Shown here: piece by piece, positions 40,671 through 48,513 of the stretch
Position numbering within the stretch: the stretch's first letter is position 1
Layout of the letters: each line of letters opens with the position of its first letter
Assembly: GCA_027317945.1 (NCBI GenBank)
Contig: DAHVQB010000013.1
Location: forward strand, 1 to 48,841
DNA: 48,841 nt
Direction: 5' to 3'
Origin: Microcaldota archaeon
GTDB taxonomy: Archaea; Micrarchaeota; Micrarchaeia; Micrarchaeales; Micrarchaeaceae
Position numbers and translations under genes: made by a program
Notes under the pieces: generated by a model
Databases searched by the model: none
Told to the model about the DNA's origin: nothing
What the model saw: the letters and a program-made list of their open reading frames with translations, nothing else

Positions 40671-41005
40671 TCGAATCTCGGCATTGACACAGTTATCTGA
40701 GAGGGAATCGAACCCTGAAAAGCGGGTCTGACTCCTTAGCCGGGCCCCTGACCCGACTCTTGCCTTGGCTGAATCCGCAAGCAGGATTTGAACCTTCGAC
40801 GTATCTTGGGCGGTGGGCCTTGGCTTTGCTCTCTTGGCCGTCGGCGCCCCTAGGCGCCTCCTTGCTAGGGCTTGGGGCTCTCTTGGTATCTCGGCTGGCT
40901 TGGGGGCGTATAGCTTGGCTGGCTTTAGCTCTTGGGTTCTTGGTCGGGTTGGTGGTCTTGGCCCTAGCTTTAGCTCTTGGGTCATGGGTCTTGGGGGGTG
41001 CGGAT
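40671..41005. other. Attachment-side non-coding region with repeats and tRNA-like 3' fragments
   Basis: About 335 bases between the integrase start and the distal att core, strongly G-skewed on the plus strand. It contains a 16-base direct repeat (gctttagctcttgggt at 40922-40937 and 40967-40982) and many cttgg units, which could be integrase arm sites. On the minus strand two stretches look like tRNA T arms: GAAGGTTCAAATCCTGC around 40784-40800 and AGGGTTCGATTCCCT around 40709-40723. Neither folds into a full tRNA in my hands. Confidence 0.5.
40922..40982 (+). repeat. 16-bp direct repeat near the distal att site
   Basis: gctttagctcttgggt occurs at 40922-40937 and again at 40967-40982, 45 bases apart and 24 bases before the att core. 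Possible arm-type sites for the integrase. Confidence 0.6.
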
Positions 41006-41021
41006 AATCTCGGACTCCCCA
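41006..41021 (+). repeat. attR: distal 16-bp copy of the tRNA-Pro 3' end
   Basis: aatctcggactcccca, identical to 37023-37038. It lies between two divergent integrase sequences. Confidence 0.85.
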
Positions 41022-41049
41022 CCGACGACAAATCGACGACAAAATCGGT

Positions 41050-41431
41050 GTTCAGACACGAGCCTTGTCGAGGGAGCGGAGAGGACGAAAGAGCGGAGAA
41101 AGCTCGAAAACCGGAGCTCGAAAGGCTGCGCAGCGAACTCGCGCATCTGCTTCCAAGAATGGCAAAGCACGAGATAGAAGAGCTGACAACGCAGATAAGG
41201 CAGGTCTACTTCAAACGATTCCACAAGAGGAAGACGCCGAAGTACGGCTCGCTGAACAAAGGGTTCACGAGCCAAGAGCTGCAGGCGTTCTTCCGTGTCA
41301 TAGATGATGAGCGCCTCAAGTTGCTCTTCGCCTACCAGTCGCAGCGGGGGTTAAGGATTGGCGAAGTTTGCAAGCTGCACCTGGGCAGATATGAACAGAA
41401 CTATTTTAGATTTCAACAGCCTAACTTTTAG
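41050..41431 (+). pseudogene. Truncated second integrase
   Basis: Reads from about GTG 41050. LPRMAKHEIEELTTQIRQVY, FHKRKTPKYGSLNKGFTSQELQAFF and YQSQRGLRIGEVCKLHLG align with the intact integrase (LPSMAKWQVEALGQAVRHHY, RPKYGNLNKGFTEHELQAFL, FQANLGLRIGEVVRV). The match ends just after the first catalytic Arg; the frame then runs into AT-rich sequence and stops at 41431. H-x-x-R and the Tyr nucleophile are gone, so it cannot recombine. It is a distinct relative (not a copy) and faces away from the intact gene: a remnant of another element integrated at the same tRNA. Confidence 0.8.
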
Positions 41432-41448
41432 AAGAATAGCTTGATATT

Positions 41449-42726
41449 ATGCCTAATTATAATAGGACATACATATACCTGCTACTTATAATTATTTTAG
41501 GACTAGTTGTAGCTGGTCTGTTCTACTCAGGCCCATTATATATCGATGACCAGAGTCTTTACATAACATACTCATACCAGCTACTGCAAGGCAACCTTTC
41601 CGTTACAACCTCTACACCATATAAAATAGGTCTACTGCCTTTAGCTACGATTGCTATTTCAGAGAGCCTTTTTGGAGTAAGTTCTTTATCGTATGTACTG
41701 CCAACCCTACTGGAATTAGTATTGATTATAATCCTTACGTTTTTAGTAGGTAAAGAATTTTTTGATGTTAAAACTGGATTATTAGGAAGTTTACTAATAC
41801 CTATTTTGCCTTTCGTATTACAATACGCAACTAGTGCATTTCCGGATATGCTTTTAGGTGTATTGGCTGGTTTATCGATTTATCTACTTATAGTAGGACT
41901 AAAGAAGAAAAAAGATAATATACTCCTAATTAGCGGATTGGTCGCCGGTCTAATGCTCTCGGCGAAACTTGGCGGCGTTGGATTTGGCGTAATACTAATA
42001 CTCACTTTAGCTCTAAGAGATCGAAAATATGTAAAGGCATTTTCGATAGGTTATTTCACATCGGTAATAGGGTATCTAATACTACTGTATATCGCATCTA
42101 ATGGAAACTTATTCCCTGTGCTCTCTTCTTATTCTATCAGGCAGGTCACATTAGCAGTTCCAAATAGCAATAACGGAGCACTATACTATAATATATATTG
42201 GATGCTAGACATGATAAGCGGTGCGGCAAGCTTAAGCGCCCCGCTCTTCAAAACGTACCCTCTAGGGATAACATTAATTTTAGTAATAATTGGTAGCGCG
42301 GTAGCGCTAACTAAGTTGAAAAGAAGAGGCACATATTTAGTAAGTAGTTTTTGGCTCGTATTTCTCTATCTATTCTTAGGCTCTGAATCAATCACTTCTT
42401 ATCAACCCATAGTGTTTGTGGATAGATACCTGTTAATTGTGGTAGTACCATTAGTATTGCTAATCTCGGCCTTTCTAGTTTTCGTATACGATTTTTGTCT
42501 TAATAATATAAGAAAATCATTCGCAATAATGGCCGTTGTTGCGATAATAAGCGCTCTATTAATTTCGAACTTACAAAGCTATGGACTCGTTTATAATTAT
42601 AATAATCTAATAAGCGAGCAATGCTTATCTTACATACAAAATAATTCAGTGATTACGTCTATTTATATGAATGAAAGCAACTTATCTGGTAACTGTCTGG
42701 TCTTATATAATGCAGTAGTCCCGTGA
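41449..42726 (+). CDS. GT-C-type membrane glycosyltransferase (ArnT/PMT-like)
   Basis: 425 residues with 9-11 membrane helices. After the first helix the outside loop holds YIDDQSLYITYSYQLLQGN; the acidic DD at the loop start matches the catalytic Asp of the GT-C fold (PMT_2/ArnT), which transfers sugars from polyprenyl phosphates. A second hallmark is the conserved-looking LPFVLQYATSAFPDMLLG. A soluble C-terminal tail of ~35 residues has sequons. AT-rich, probably acquired. It is 17 bases after the broken integrase and four bases before the next membrane protein, an operon. It could modify surface glycans (inference). Confidence 0.65.
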   Translation: MPNYNRTYIYLLLIIILGLVVAGLFYSGPLYIDDQSLYITYSYQLLQGNLSVTTSTPYKIGLLPLATIAISESLFGVSSLSYVLPTLLELVLIIILTFLVGKEFFDVKTGLLGSLLIPILPFVLQYATSAFPDMLLGVLAGLSIYLLIVGLKKKKDNILLISGLVAGLMLSAKLGGVGFGVILILTLALRDRKYVKAFSIGYFTSVIGYLILLYIASNGNLFPVLSSYSIRQVTLAVPNSNNGALYYNIYWMLDMISGAASLSAPLFKTYPLGITLILVIIGSAVALTKLKRRGTYLVSSFWLVFLYLFLGSESITSYQPIVFVDRYLLIVVVPLVLLISAFLVFVYDFCLNNIRKSFAIMAVVAIISALLISNLQSYGLVYNYNNLISEQCLSYIQNNSVITSIYMNESNLSGNCLVLYNAVVP

Positions 42727-42730
42727 TTAG

Positions 42731-43030
42731 ATGAAGCGCACTAAAATTTTAGGTATAGCTGCCATAATTTATGGTATAGCAATAATATGGTATCTGCTTT
42801 ACAGCATCCAGTTCTACGCCGCATTCTTTTTTATGTATATCATGTCGATACCTACTCTAAGTACTTCAACGGCGCTAGAACTCTCAGCACTATGCATCGC
42901 ATTTGTACAGATAGCGTTGGGCTATAAGCTTATGCACATACGGCATATTCGAGAGCCTAAGGTTATGGTCATCTGTATAGTATTAGTAATAACCTACAAT
43001 ACCATAGCTTTAGCCATATCACAGCTATAA
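42731..43030 (+). CDS. Small hypothetical membrane protein (99 aa)
   Basis: 99 residues with three membrane helices (~5-28, ~45-68 and ~78-97) and a short basic loop with MHIRHIREPKV. ATG 42731 lies four bases after the stop of the glycosyltransferase gene, so the two are cotranscribed. Not recognised. After it, 43031-43227 has no gene; a TGTGG-7-CCACA hairpin at about 43056-43072 could end the transcript. Confidence 0.55.
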   Translation: MKRTKILGIAAIIYGIAIIWYLLYSIQFYAAFFFMYIMSIPTLSTSTALELSALCIAFVQIALGYKLMHIRHIREPKVMVICIVLVITYNTIALAISQL

Positions 43031-43227
43031 GCAACAATTTGAAGAGAGGCGTACATGTGGTAAAAGGCCACATCAGATAGTAGAGGATGGCTTTATGTCA
43101 TGGTTTTTGTGTTACCACCCTTTTCCTAACACATCAATTGGATTTTGCGCTATTATGGCTAGATTAGGGTGGATTTCAAATCCTAGAGAGTGTATAATAG
43201 TGCCTTCTAAAGGCTTGCGATAGATAT

Positions 43228-43545
43228 ATGAATAAGAGAACGACCCCGGTCATAACTATCGGCTCTTTCATGGCGTCTCTGGCGCTTGGGCTCTACCTGC
43301 AGGTCGCTTACACATTCACCTCGGAGAGCTATCCCACAAGGGCGCGGTCGTCTGGGTTCGCCCTCAGCGACGGGCTGGGACACATAGGCGAGATAGTCGG
43401 CGCGCTGGCACTTCCGCTAATCGTGGCAGGACTCGGATTCTTTGTAGGATTCGCTGTGATAGGCATAACTGGCCTTGTGGCCGGAGCCATTGCACTAGCA
43501 GGGCCATCGGTGACATCGCTTAGCCTCGAACGGATATCTAAGTGA
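43228..43545 (+). pseudogene. C-terminal fragment of an MFS (sugar/phosphate-type) transporter
   Basis: 105 residues with YTFTSESYPTRARSSGFALSDGLGHIGEIVGAL, the motif between helices 10 and 11 of MFS sugar porter-like proteins (E-x-YPT-R-R), and two following helices. Complete MFS proteins have twelve helices and ~400 residues, so three quarters are missing. It sits at the right border of the island and is GC-richer, like the chromosome. Its loss probably came with element insertion or deletion. Possibly nonfunctional. Confidence 0.75.
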
Positions 43546-43718
43546 GAATTTGCGCCAAAAACAGAAAAGCGCATATGTGCAAATTATAGGATAGGGGCGA
43601 TTCCATATTCATACTCAATTGTATGGTAAACGTATACGATTACTGAGTATCATCGCTGCCGGAAATCTATGGCCCTACCCGTATCTAAGCATACTGCCGG
43701 TTTGCCATGCATTGCTCC

Positions 43719-44960
43719 TTATTTCTTGCCCTTCGCATTTTCATGGCCGGACGCTGATCTCTTTTTCGCAGCCATCTTCCTCAGCATCATGACTGCCGCT
43801 GCCGCTATTATGACTGCAGCCACGTATTCTATGGCGGAGCCGTTGCTTGACCCCGAGCTTACGGGTATGAAGTAGTTATCGGAGCCGGTGAACTGCTGGT
43901 TAACCGCACCGTTGGGCTGCTTCCACTGCTCGAACAAGGTTATTGGGTAATTGCCTGGAACTCCGTTCGTGTCAACGTCAACCAAGAATGTCAGGTTTGC
44001 GGTGGCTCCGGGTTGGAGTTCATCGACAAAAGCCGTGCTCGCAACTGGAGTTATGGGATATGAAGTTTCCAGGTTAAACTGCAGCTTGCTTGCGGGGCTC
44101 GTGCCCGTATTGGTCACTTCCAAGTGTATCGGGACGTCTGCAGCGCCGACCACCGGGCCGGTGCCGGCCGAAGATATTGAGAACTGCGCTGATGGCGCTA
44201 CAGAGAGATTCATCTGCTGCGTGCTGTTGAAGCGCTGGCCCTTGCTGGACGAATAGTACGCTACGCTTGCGTTAAGGTTCGTGTAGTTGGTGCCCTGCGC
44301 AGAAATCAGGATGGGCTCGCTCACGGATGAGCCGTACGTCAGGTTTGAAACGAAGAACGTCTTAACCGAGCTCAGTATGGTAAGCCCTCTGCCTGAGCTC
44401 AATGCCACGCTGACGTTCCTGGCCGTGCCGTACCCTACGTTCTCTATCACTACGTCGACGCTCTGGTTATGCCCGGTGTAGAGCGTGGACGGCGATGGGC
44501 TGGATAGCGTGATTTTTATGTTTGGATTGTTCTGCACGTAGAAGCTTACCGGCATCGATGAGGTGGCTATCTCAGTGCCAGTAGCCGCGTAAACGAAGTA
44601 GGTAGCGGTGAACGTGAGCGTGTACGTGCCTGAAGGCACCGTGTCAGGTATGTGGATCGTGTAGTTGTAATATTTCGGGTTATACCCGGGAACTACAAGC
44701 CCGACCACGCGGCTGCTTAGCGGAGAAACGTTAAGGATCGGGTAGCTGCCAGTAGGCTGCAGCGTAGTGCTGTAGAGCCAGTAGTCATATGCGTTATACA
44801 ACTGGAACCTTATAGTTGCATTCCCGCCGGCCATGATCGGATTCGGGGATACCGTCAGGTTGGACAGGGAAGCCGAACCATCGTATACGGTAGCTGCACC
44901 GGCAGCACCAATCAGCATTACCGTTACGGCAAAGGCGATAAACAAAGTTGTCGTTTTCAT
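43719..44960 (-). CDS. COG1361-type secreted, membrane-anchored accessory protein
   Basis: 413 residues from ATG 44960 (MKTTTLFIAF), chosen because GGTGG precedes it; ATG 44978 overlaps the permease stop (ATGA) and adds six residues. A signal peptide (to about AGAAGA) is followed by three Ig-like/CARDB-type beta domains (LSNLTVSPNPIMAGGNATIRFQLYN, VDVVIENVGYGTARNVSV, IHLEVTNTGTSPASKLQF), many sequons, and a C-terminal membrane helix (AIEYVAAVIIAAAAVMML) with a basic tail. Such COG1361 proteins accompany ABC-2 exporters in archaea and probably extend the exporter outside the cell. Confidence 0.85.
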   Translation of the reverse strand: MKTTTLFIAFAVTVMLIGAAGAATVYDGSASLSNLTVSPNPIMAGGNATIRFQLYNAYDYWLYSTTLQPTGSYPILNVSPLSSRVVGLVVPGYNPKYYNYTIHIPDTVPSGTYTLTFTATYFVYAATGTEIATSSMPVSFYVQNNPNIKITLSSPSPSTLYTGHNQSVDVVIENVGYGTARNVSVALSSGRGLTILSSVKTFFVSNLTYGSSVSEPILISAQGTNYTNLNASVAYYSSSKGQRFNSTQQMNLSVAPSAQFSISSAGTGPVVGAADVPIHLEVTNTGTSPASKLQFNLETSYPITPVASTAFVDELQPGATANLTFLVDVDTNGVPGNYPITLFEQWKQPNGAVNQQFTGSDNYFIPVSSGSSNGSAIEYVAAVIIAAAAVMMLRKMAAKKRSASGHENAKGKK

Positions 44961-44974
44961 TTTTCCACCAAATA

Positions 44975-46081
44975 TCATATTTGTTCGCTAGTATTCTTGA
45001 ATAATATAAATGCAATCCCCATCATGATCGCGGTGAACGCGAGCAGTATGGCGCTAGTGGTGATGAATGTGGCAAGCGGAAGTGATCCCTTGATCATTAT
45101 GTCCCTGACCGCATTCACCGCATAGGTCAATGGGTTTACTACTGTAATCGGGATCAGGAATGAAGGCAGCAGGGTGACCGGCACGAACGCGCCGCCCAAA
45201 AATGCCAATGGCATGGTAAGAGTCTGCGCTATAAGCGCGTATGTCTGGAGCTGCTTTGACCTTGCGGCGAGCGCTATTGCGAGAGAACTGAATCCAAGTC
45301 CCACGAGCAGGATGAACCACAGCAGCTCCAAAAAGCCCAGGACGCCGGCTGCGATCGTAGCGCCGTAAAGAAGCCCTATGAACAGGCCTATGTAAGCCGA
45401 AAGCGCGGACTGGAATGTGCCGTATGCTATCTTGCTGATCAGGTAGGAGAACTTGTTTATCGGCGTGGTCAGGAAGGCCTTCAGATTGCCCAACTGCCTG
45501 TCGCTTAGAAGCGTGAAGCCGGAAGTGAACACTGCGCCAAACGACGCCACCATTACAAGCAAACCGCCGACCACGAAGCTAAGGTAATTGCTGCCTGCGC
45601 CGTATGCGTAGTTAGTAACCACGGACACGGAGCCTGGATCTGCCGCCACGGGATTCACGCCAACCTGTTGCGCGACGGAATCTACCTTTGCGCTTACAAC
45701 GGCAGCGGATTGGGGCTGGGAATTATCGAGATACACATACACTTTGTTGGCCGTTCCCTGGGTGAATCCGGATGGTATCACTATTACGCCAGCAACATTG
45801 TCGCTCGAAAGAAGGGACATGGCCTGCCGCTGCGTGGCCTCGGACACTACGCTTACGCTGTTGCCCAGCTGTAGCTGGTTTATGAAATTAAGCGCCATGG
45901 GCCCGTTGTCGTAGTTTACCACGGCAACTGGCACGTTCTTAGGCGCGCTGCCGAAGCTGCCCAATAATATTATGAATATTACAGGGAAGGTCAGCGATCT
46001 GATTATATTTGTAGCCAGGTTCTTTTTGAAAATAAGCAACTCCCTGAGTAAAAGCGTATACGAGTCCCCTAGAATGCTCAT
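44975..46081 (-). CDS. ABC-2 type transporter permease
   Basis: 368 residues. One N-terminal helix (~25-45), a ~130-residue extracellular domain with QLQLGNSVSVVSEATQRQA-like sequence, then five helices from about 180 on. The motif LAARSKQLQTYALIAQTLTMPLAFLGGAFVPVTLLP is the family hallmark of ABC2_membrane proteins (drug or lipid exporters, ABCA-like). Starts one base after the ATPase gene stop, so strongly coupled. Substrate unknown. Confidence 0.9.
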   Translation of the reverse strand: MSILGDSYTLLLRELLIFKKNLATNIIRSLTFPVIFIILLGSFGSAPKNVPVAVVNYDNGPMALNFINQLQLGNSVSVVSEATQRQAMSLLSSDNVAGVIVIPSGFTQGTANKVYVYLDNSQPQSAAVVSAKVDSVAQQVGVNPVAADPGSVSVVTNYAYGAGSNYLSFVVGGLLVMVASFGAVFTSGFTLLSDRQLGNLKAFLTTPINKFSYLISKIAYGTFQSALSAYIGLFIGLLYGATIAAGVLGFLELLWFILLVGLGFSSLAIALAARSKQLQTYALIAQTLTMPLAFLGGAFVPVTLLPSFLIPITVVNPLTYAVNAVRDIMIKGSLPLATFITTSAILLAFTAIMMGIAFILFKNTSEQI

Positions 46082-46082
46082 T

Positions 46083-47078
46083 TTATCTACCTCCCCTCAT
46101 CATTGCACCTGCCCTTCCCGAAAATTCTCCCGTCGCATCCCTCACTTCGGAGCCCGTCAACTTAAGGAAGACGTCGTCTATCGTGGGCTCGTGCATGCTT
46201 ACGTTGTGTATCTTTATCCTGGCCGCGGACAGCGCCTTCAGCAGCGTCTCTATTTTCTTAGTGGCATTGCTGCCGGCAGGTGCCACGACCTTATTGCTAA
46301 GTACATTAGGTTCAAGGCCGATTTTCTCGAATTCCGCTGCCACTTTTTGAAGATCCTCCTTCTCTGCAGCAATCTCTATGACGCTTGTCATGCCTATTTT
46401 TTCCCTCAGCTCGCTTGGAGTGCCAAGCGCGATGAGCTTGCCGTGGTCTATTATGCCTATCCTATTGCAAAGCTGGTCTGCCTCCTCGAGATACTGTGTT
46501 GTCAAAAGTATCGTTATGTTGTCCTTCTTGTTTATGTCCCTGAGCAGATTCCATATCTTTGTCCTGTTTTGGATGTCCAGGCCGGTCGTAGGCTCATCAA
46601 GAAGTATCAGTTGAGGCGCGTGCATTAGTGATTTCGCAGTTTCCAGCCTTCGTTTCATGCCTCCTGAGAAAGTGCCAGCGTACGCATGCCTGAATGGAAC
46701 TAGATCCGAGAGCTGCAATGCAAATTCTATGTCCTTGGGCAGCTCCGATTCAGGGATGTGGTACAGCCTGCCGAATACCATCAGGTTCTGCTCTGCGGTC
46801 AACTCGGGCTCCACTACGGTTTCCTGGGTCACCACCCCTATGTTATTCCTTGCTGCCGCAGGATCTTTTTGCATATCTATGCCGTCTACTATGACCTTGC
46901 CTGATGTCGGCTTAAGAAGGCCGAGGAGCATGTTTATTGTTGTGCTCTTGCCTGCGCCGTTCGGCCCCAGCAGGCCGAATATCTCGCCTTTCTTGATTCC
47001 CAGGCTTATGTCATTAACGGCCGTCAGGCTGCCGAACTTCTTGACCAAGTGCTCTATATCTACAATGTACTCGCTCAT
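46083..47078 (-). CDS. ABC transporter ATP-binding protein
   Basis: 331 residues. Walker A GPNGAGKST (38-46), Q-loop VTQE (~83-86), signature SGGMK (138-142), Walker B LILLDEP (157-163) and H-loop region LLTTQYLEE. A ~110-residue C-terminal extension matches the DrrA-type export ATPases. It energises the permease encoded just downstream. Starts 42 bases after the regulator gene. Confidence 0.95.
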   Translation of the reverse strand: MSEYIVDIEHLVKKFGSLTAVNDISLGIKKGEIFGLLGPNGAGKSTTINMLLGLLKPTSGKVIVDGIDMQKDPAAARNNIGVVTQETVVEPELTAEQNLMVFGRLYHIPESELPKDIEFALQLSDLVPFRHAYAGTFSGGMKRRLETAKSLMHAPQLILLDEPTTGLDIQNRTKIWNLLRDINKKDNITILLTTQYLEEADQLCNRIGIIDHGKLIALGTPSELREKIGMTSVIEIAAEKEDLQKVAAEFEKIGLEPNVLSNKVVAPAGSNATKKIETLLKALSAARIKIHNVSMHEPTIDDVFLKLTGSEVRDATGEFSGRAGAMMRGGR

Positions 47079-47120
47079 CTGAACATACCATCCGTGATTT
47101 GGCCATAATGCATGAGAACA

Positions 47121-47486
47121 TCACTGATCGTTGAACTCGGCCTTGACGAGTCGCTTCAGGGCGCTGAATGTTTCCTTGAAGATTTTGTTCTTGTTCATGA
47201 CTATTGCGTTGCCCTTGGACGTAAGCGTGAACACTTTTTGGACCTTGTTGCCCTTGAACTGCGCCTTGCTTTTTAGGTAGCCTTCTTTCTCAAGCTGCGA
47301 TGTCAGATTGTAGATGTCGTTCTTGCCTACACCGTCCAACATGCCGTAGCCGTGCACTTTCTTAAGAGATGCGACAAACTTGAGAAGCGCGTACGGGTAG
47401 GTCTTGTTGCTCTTTATGTAGCTCAATATCATTATCTTTACCATGCCCTTACGCATGTCCCTGTCTATGTAGTCCTTTTTCCGCAT
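47121..47486 (-). CDS. PadR-like winged-helix transcription regulator
   Basis: 121 residues. A wHTH with ILSYIKSNKTYPYALLKFV, LDGVGKNDIYNLTSQLEKEGYLKSKAQFKG and KVFTLTSKGNAIV gives the helix-turn-helix, recognition helix and wing, similar to PadR regulators. It heads the exporter operon and probably represses it in response to an exported compound, as PadR/ABC pairs often do (inference). An inverted repeat at 47506-47521 could be its operator. TATA-like TTTTAAAAATAG lies at about 47520-47531. Confidence 0.7.
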   Translation of the reverse strand: MRKKDYIDRDMRKGMVKIMILSYIKSNKTYPYALLKFVASLKKVHGYGMLDGVGKNDIYNLTSQLEKEGYLKSKAQFKGNKVQKVFTLTSKGNAIVMNKNKIFKETFSALKRLVKAEFNDQ

Positions 47487-47505
47487 TCAGACACATTGTT
47501 ATATT

Positions 47506-47521
47506 AGTTTGAAATTAAACT
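47506..47521. promoter_or_regulatory. Inverted repeat AGTTT-GAAATT-AAACT, candidate operator
   Basis: Five-base arms 20 bases before the start of the winged-helix regulator gene and beside its TATA-like box. An autoregulatory site is plausible. The rest of the 206-base spacer to the hydrolase gene shows no gene. Confidence 0.35.
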
Positions 47522-47692
47522 ATTTTTAAAATACTCCACTTAGGTACTTAAAGCTTTGTGGCTTCGGATTGGAGGATTGTAATATTTTTGCCTGAATCCT
47601 TATGGGAAAATGATGCGAATGGTGCGTTTTTTTGCCACAAGCCCATCGCGCTCGCATACAGGTTATTCTGATGAAATCGGCACGGAATGCGA

Positions 47693-48502
47693 CTATTTGA
47701 GGTTGTCCTTGTAGAACTTCAGCATCATGTCCCACGAATCCTCGGCTGCTTCCTTGTTATAGTTCTGCGGGTGCGTATCATCGAAGAATGCATGGAATGC
47801 GCCCGGGAAAACCTTGATGGTGAACGGCTTCTTATAGTCCGCCATGGCCTTGACCAGCTCGTTCACCTTCGACGTTATCCTTGTGTCTTCCCCTCCGTAT
47901 AGGCCCATAACCGCGCCCTTGACGTTCTTTACCTTGTCTATCGGCTCGGGATTCTCCCCGTAGAATATTACAGCGGCATCTATACCGCCTTTGCATGCGA
48001 GATTGATTGACATGCTGCCGCCGAAGCAGAAGCCAACGCTGCCTATTTTACCGCTTATGTTGTCCAGCGATTTCAGGTAATCCGCACCGGATGACATGTA
48101 CTCGACAAAAAGGTCCACCGGCCTGTTGGAAAAAAGTATTTCATTCACTGCCATGACTGCCTTCTTGCTTTCGCCATCCAACTTGTTTAGCTCCGCGGCC
48201 CTGTATTCGGGGTCCCTCTGCTTGTCCGGGGGTATCGACATCATGAATTTCATCGCTTCCGCGATGTTGCCCGCAGTGAGAACAGGGGACAGCTTTTTGC
48301 TGGAGAAAAGATGCGGGGCCAACACCACATAACCCTCGGATGCGAGCCTGTTTGCAACGTCCCTGATGTGGTCATCCAGTCCGAATATTGCATGTATCAT
48401 AATCACTGCAGGGTGCTTTTCTCCATCGTCCGGATATGTTAGATAAGCGGATATGGAATCGTCACCTGACTTGTAGACCACGTTGCTAGATTTAATTGCC
48501 AT
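47693..48502 (-). CDS. Dienelactone hydrolase family protein
   Basis: 269 residues, alpha/beta hydrolase. The triad is Cys159 in VGFCFGGSM, Asp206 in YGGEDTRIT and His237 in FPGAFHAFF, with Cys rather than Ser as nucleophile, the dienelactone hydrolase pattern. The first strand region has IMIHAIFGLDDHIRDVANRLASEGYVVLAPHLF. An insertion of about 30 residues (~95-130) compared with the typical form is seen. Substrate unknown. ATG 48502 start. Confidence 0.9.
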   Translation of the reverse strand: MAIKSSNVVYKSGDDSISAYLTYPDDGEKHPAVIMIHAIFGLDDHIRDVANRLASEGYVVLAPHLFSSKKLSPVLTAGNIAEAMKFMMSIPPDKQRDPEYRAAELNKLDGESKKAVMAVNEILFSNRPVDLFVEYMSSGADYLKSLDNISGKIGSVGFCFGGSMSINLACKGGIDAAVIFYGENPEPIDKVKNVKGAVMGLYGGEDTRITSKVNELVKAMADYKKPFTIKVFPGAFHAFFDDTHPQNYNKEAAEDSWDMMLKFYKDNLK

Positions 48503-48513
48503 TTCACCACTAG

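Larger units (their letters stand above)
37023..41021. mobile_element. Integrated element of ~4 kb at tRNA-Pro
   Basis: The element runs from the tRNA-Pro 3' end to the distal 16-bp repeat. It carries four minus-strand genes: a PIN-domain protein, an unknown 249-aa protein, a membrane protein and, next to the distal end, a tyrosine integrase. The first three are visibly AT-rich compared with the host genes outside. The 207-base stretch after tRNA-Pro (37039-37245) has no gene; it contains two copies of aggttcgaat (37065, 37154). The layout is that of an archaeal pNOB8-type integrative plasmid or virus, whose integrase gene stays intact on insertion. No replication or capsid gene is recognised, so it may be a satellite or a decayed form. 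Confidence 0.75.
41022..43030. mobile_element. Probable remnant of an older element in tandem
   Basis: Starts at the att core with a truncated integrase and continues with two AT-rich plus-strand membrane genes, in contrast to GC-richer host genes that resume by 43228. A third copy of the 16-bp core was not found to the right, so the far boundary is uncertain. Confidence 0.45.

Noticed and set aside
40690-40800. Complete tRNA gene on the minus strand
   Set aside because: T-arm-like motifs exist, but acceptor and anticodon stems could not be paired.
40671-41042. N-terminal extension of the integrase frame (124 residues)
   Set aside because: Pro/Ala/Lys-rich, covers the att core and tRNA-like stretches, and no integrase similarity; the start at 40670 gives a normal length.
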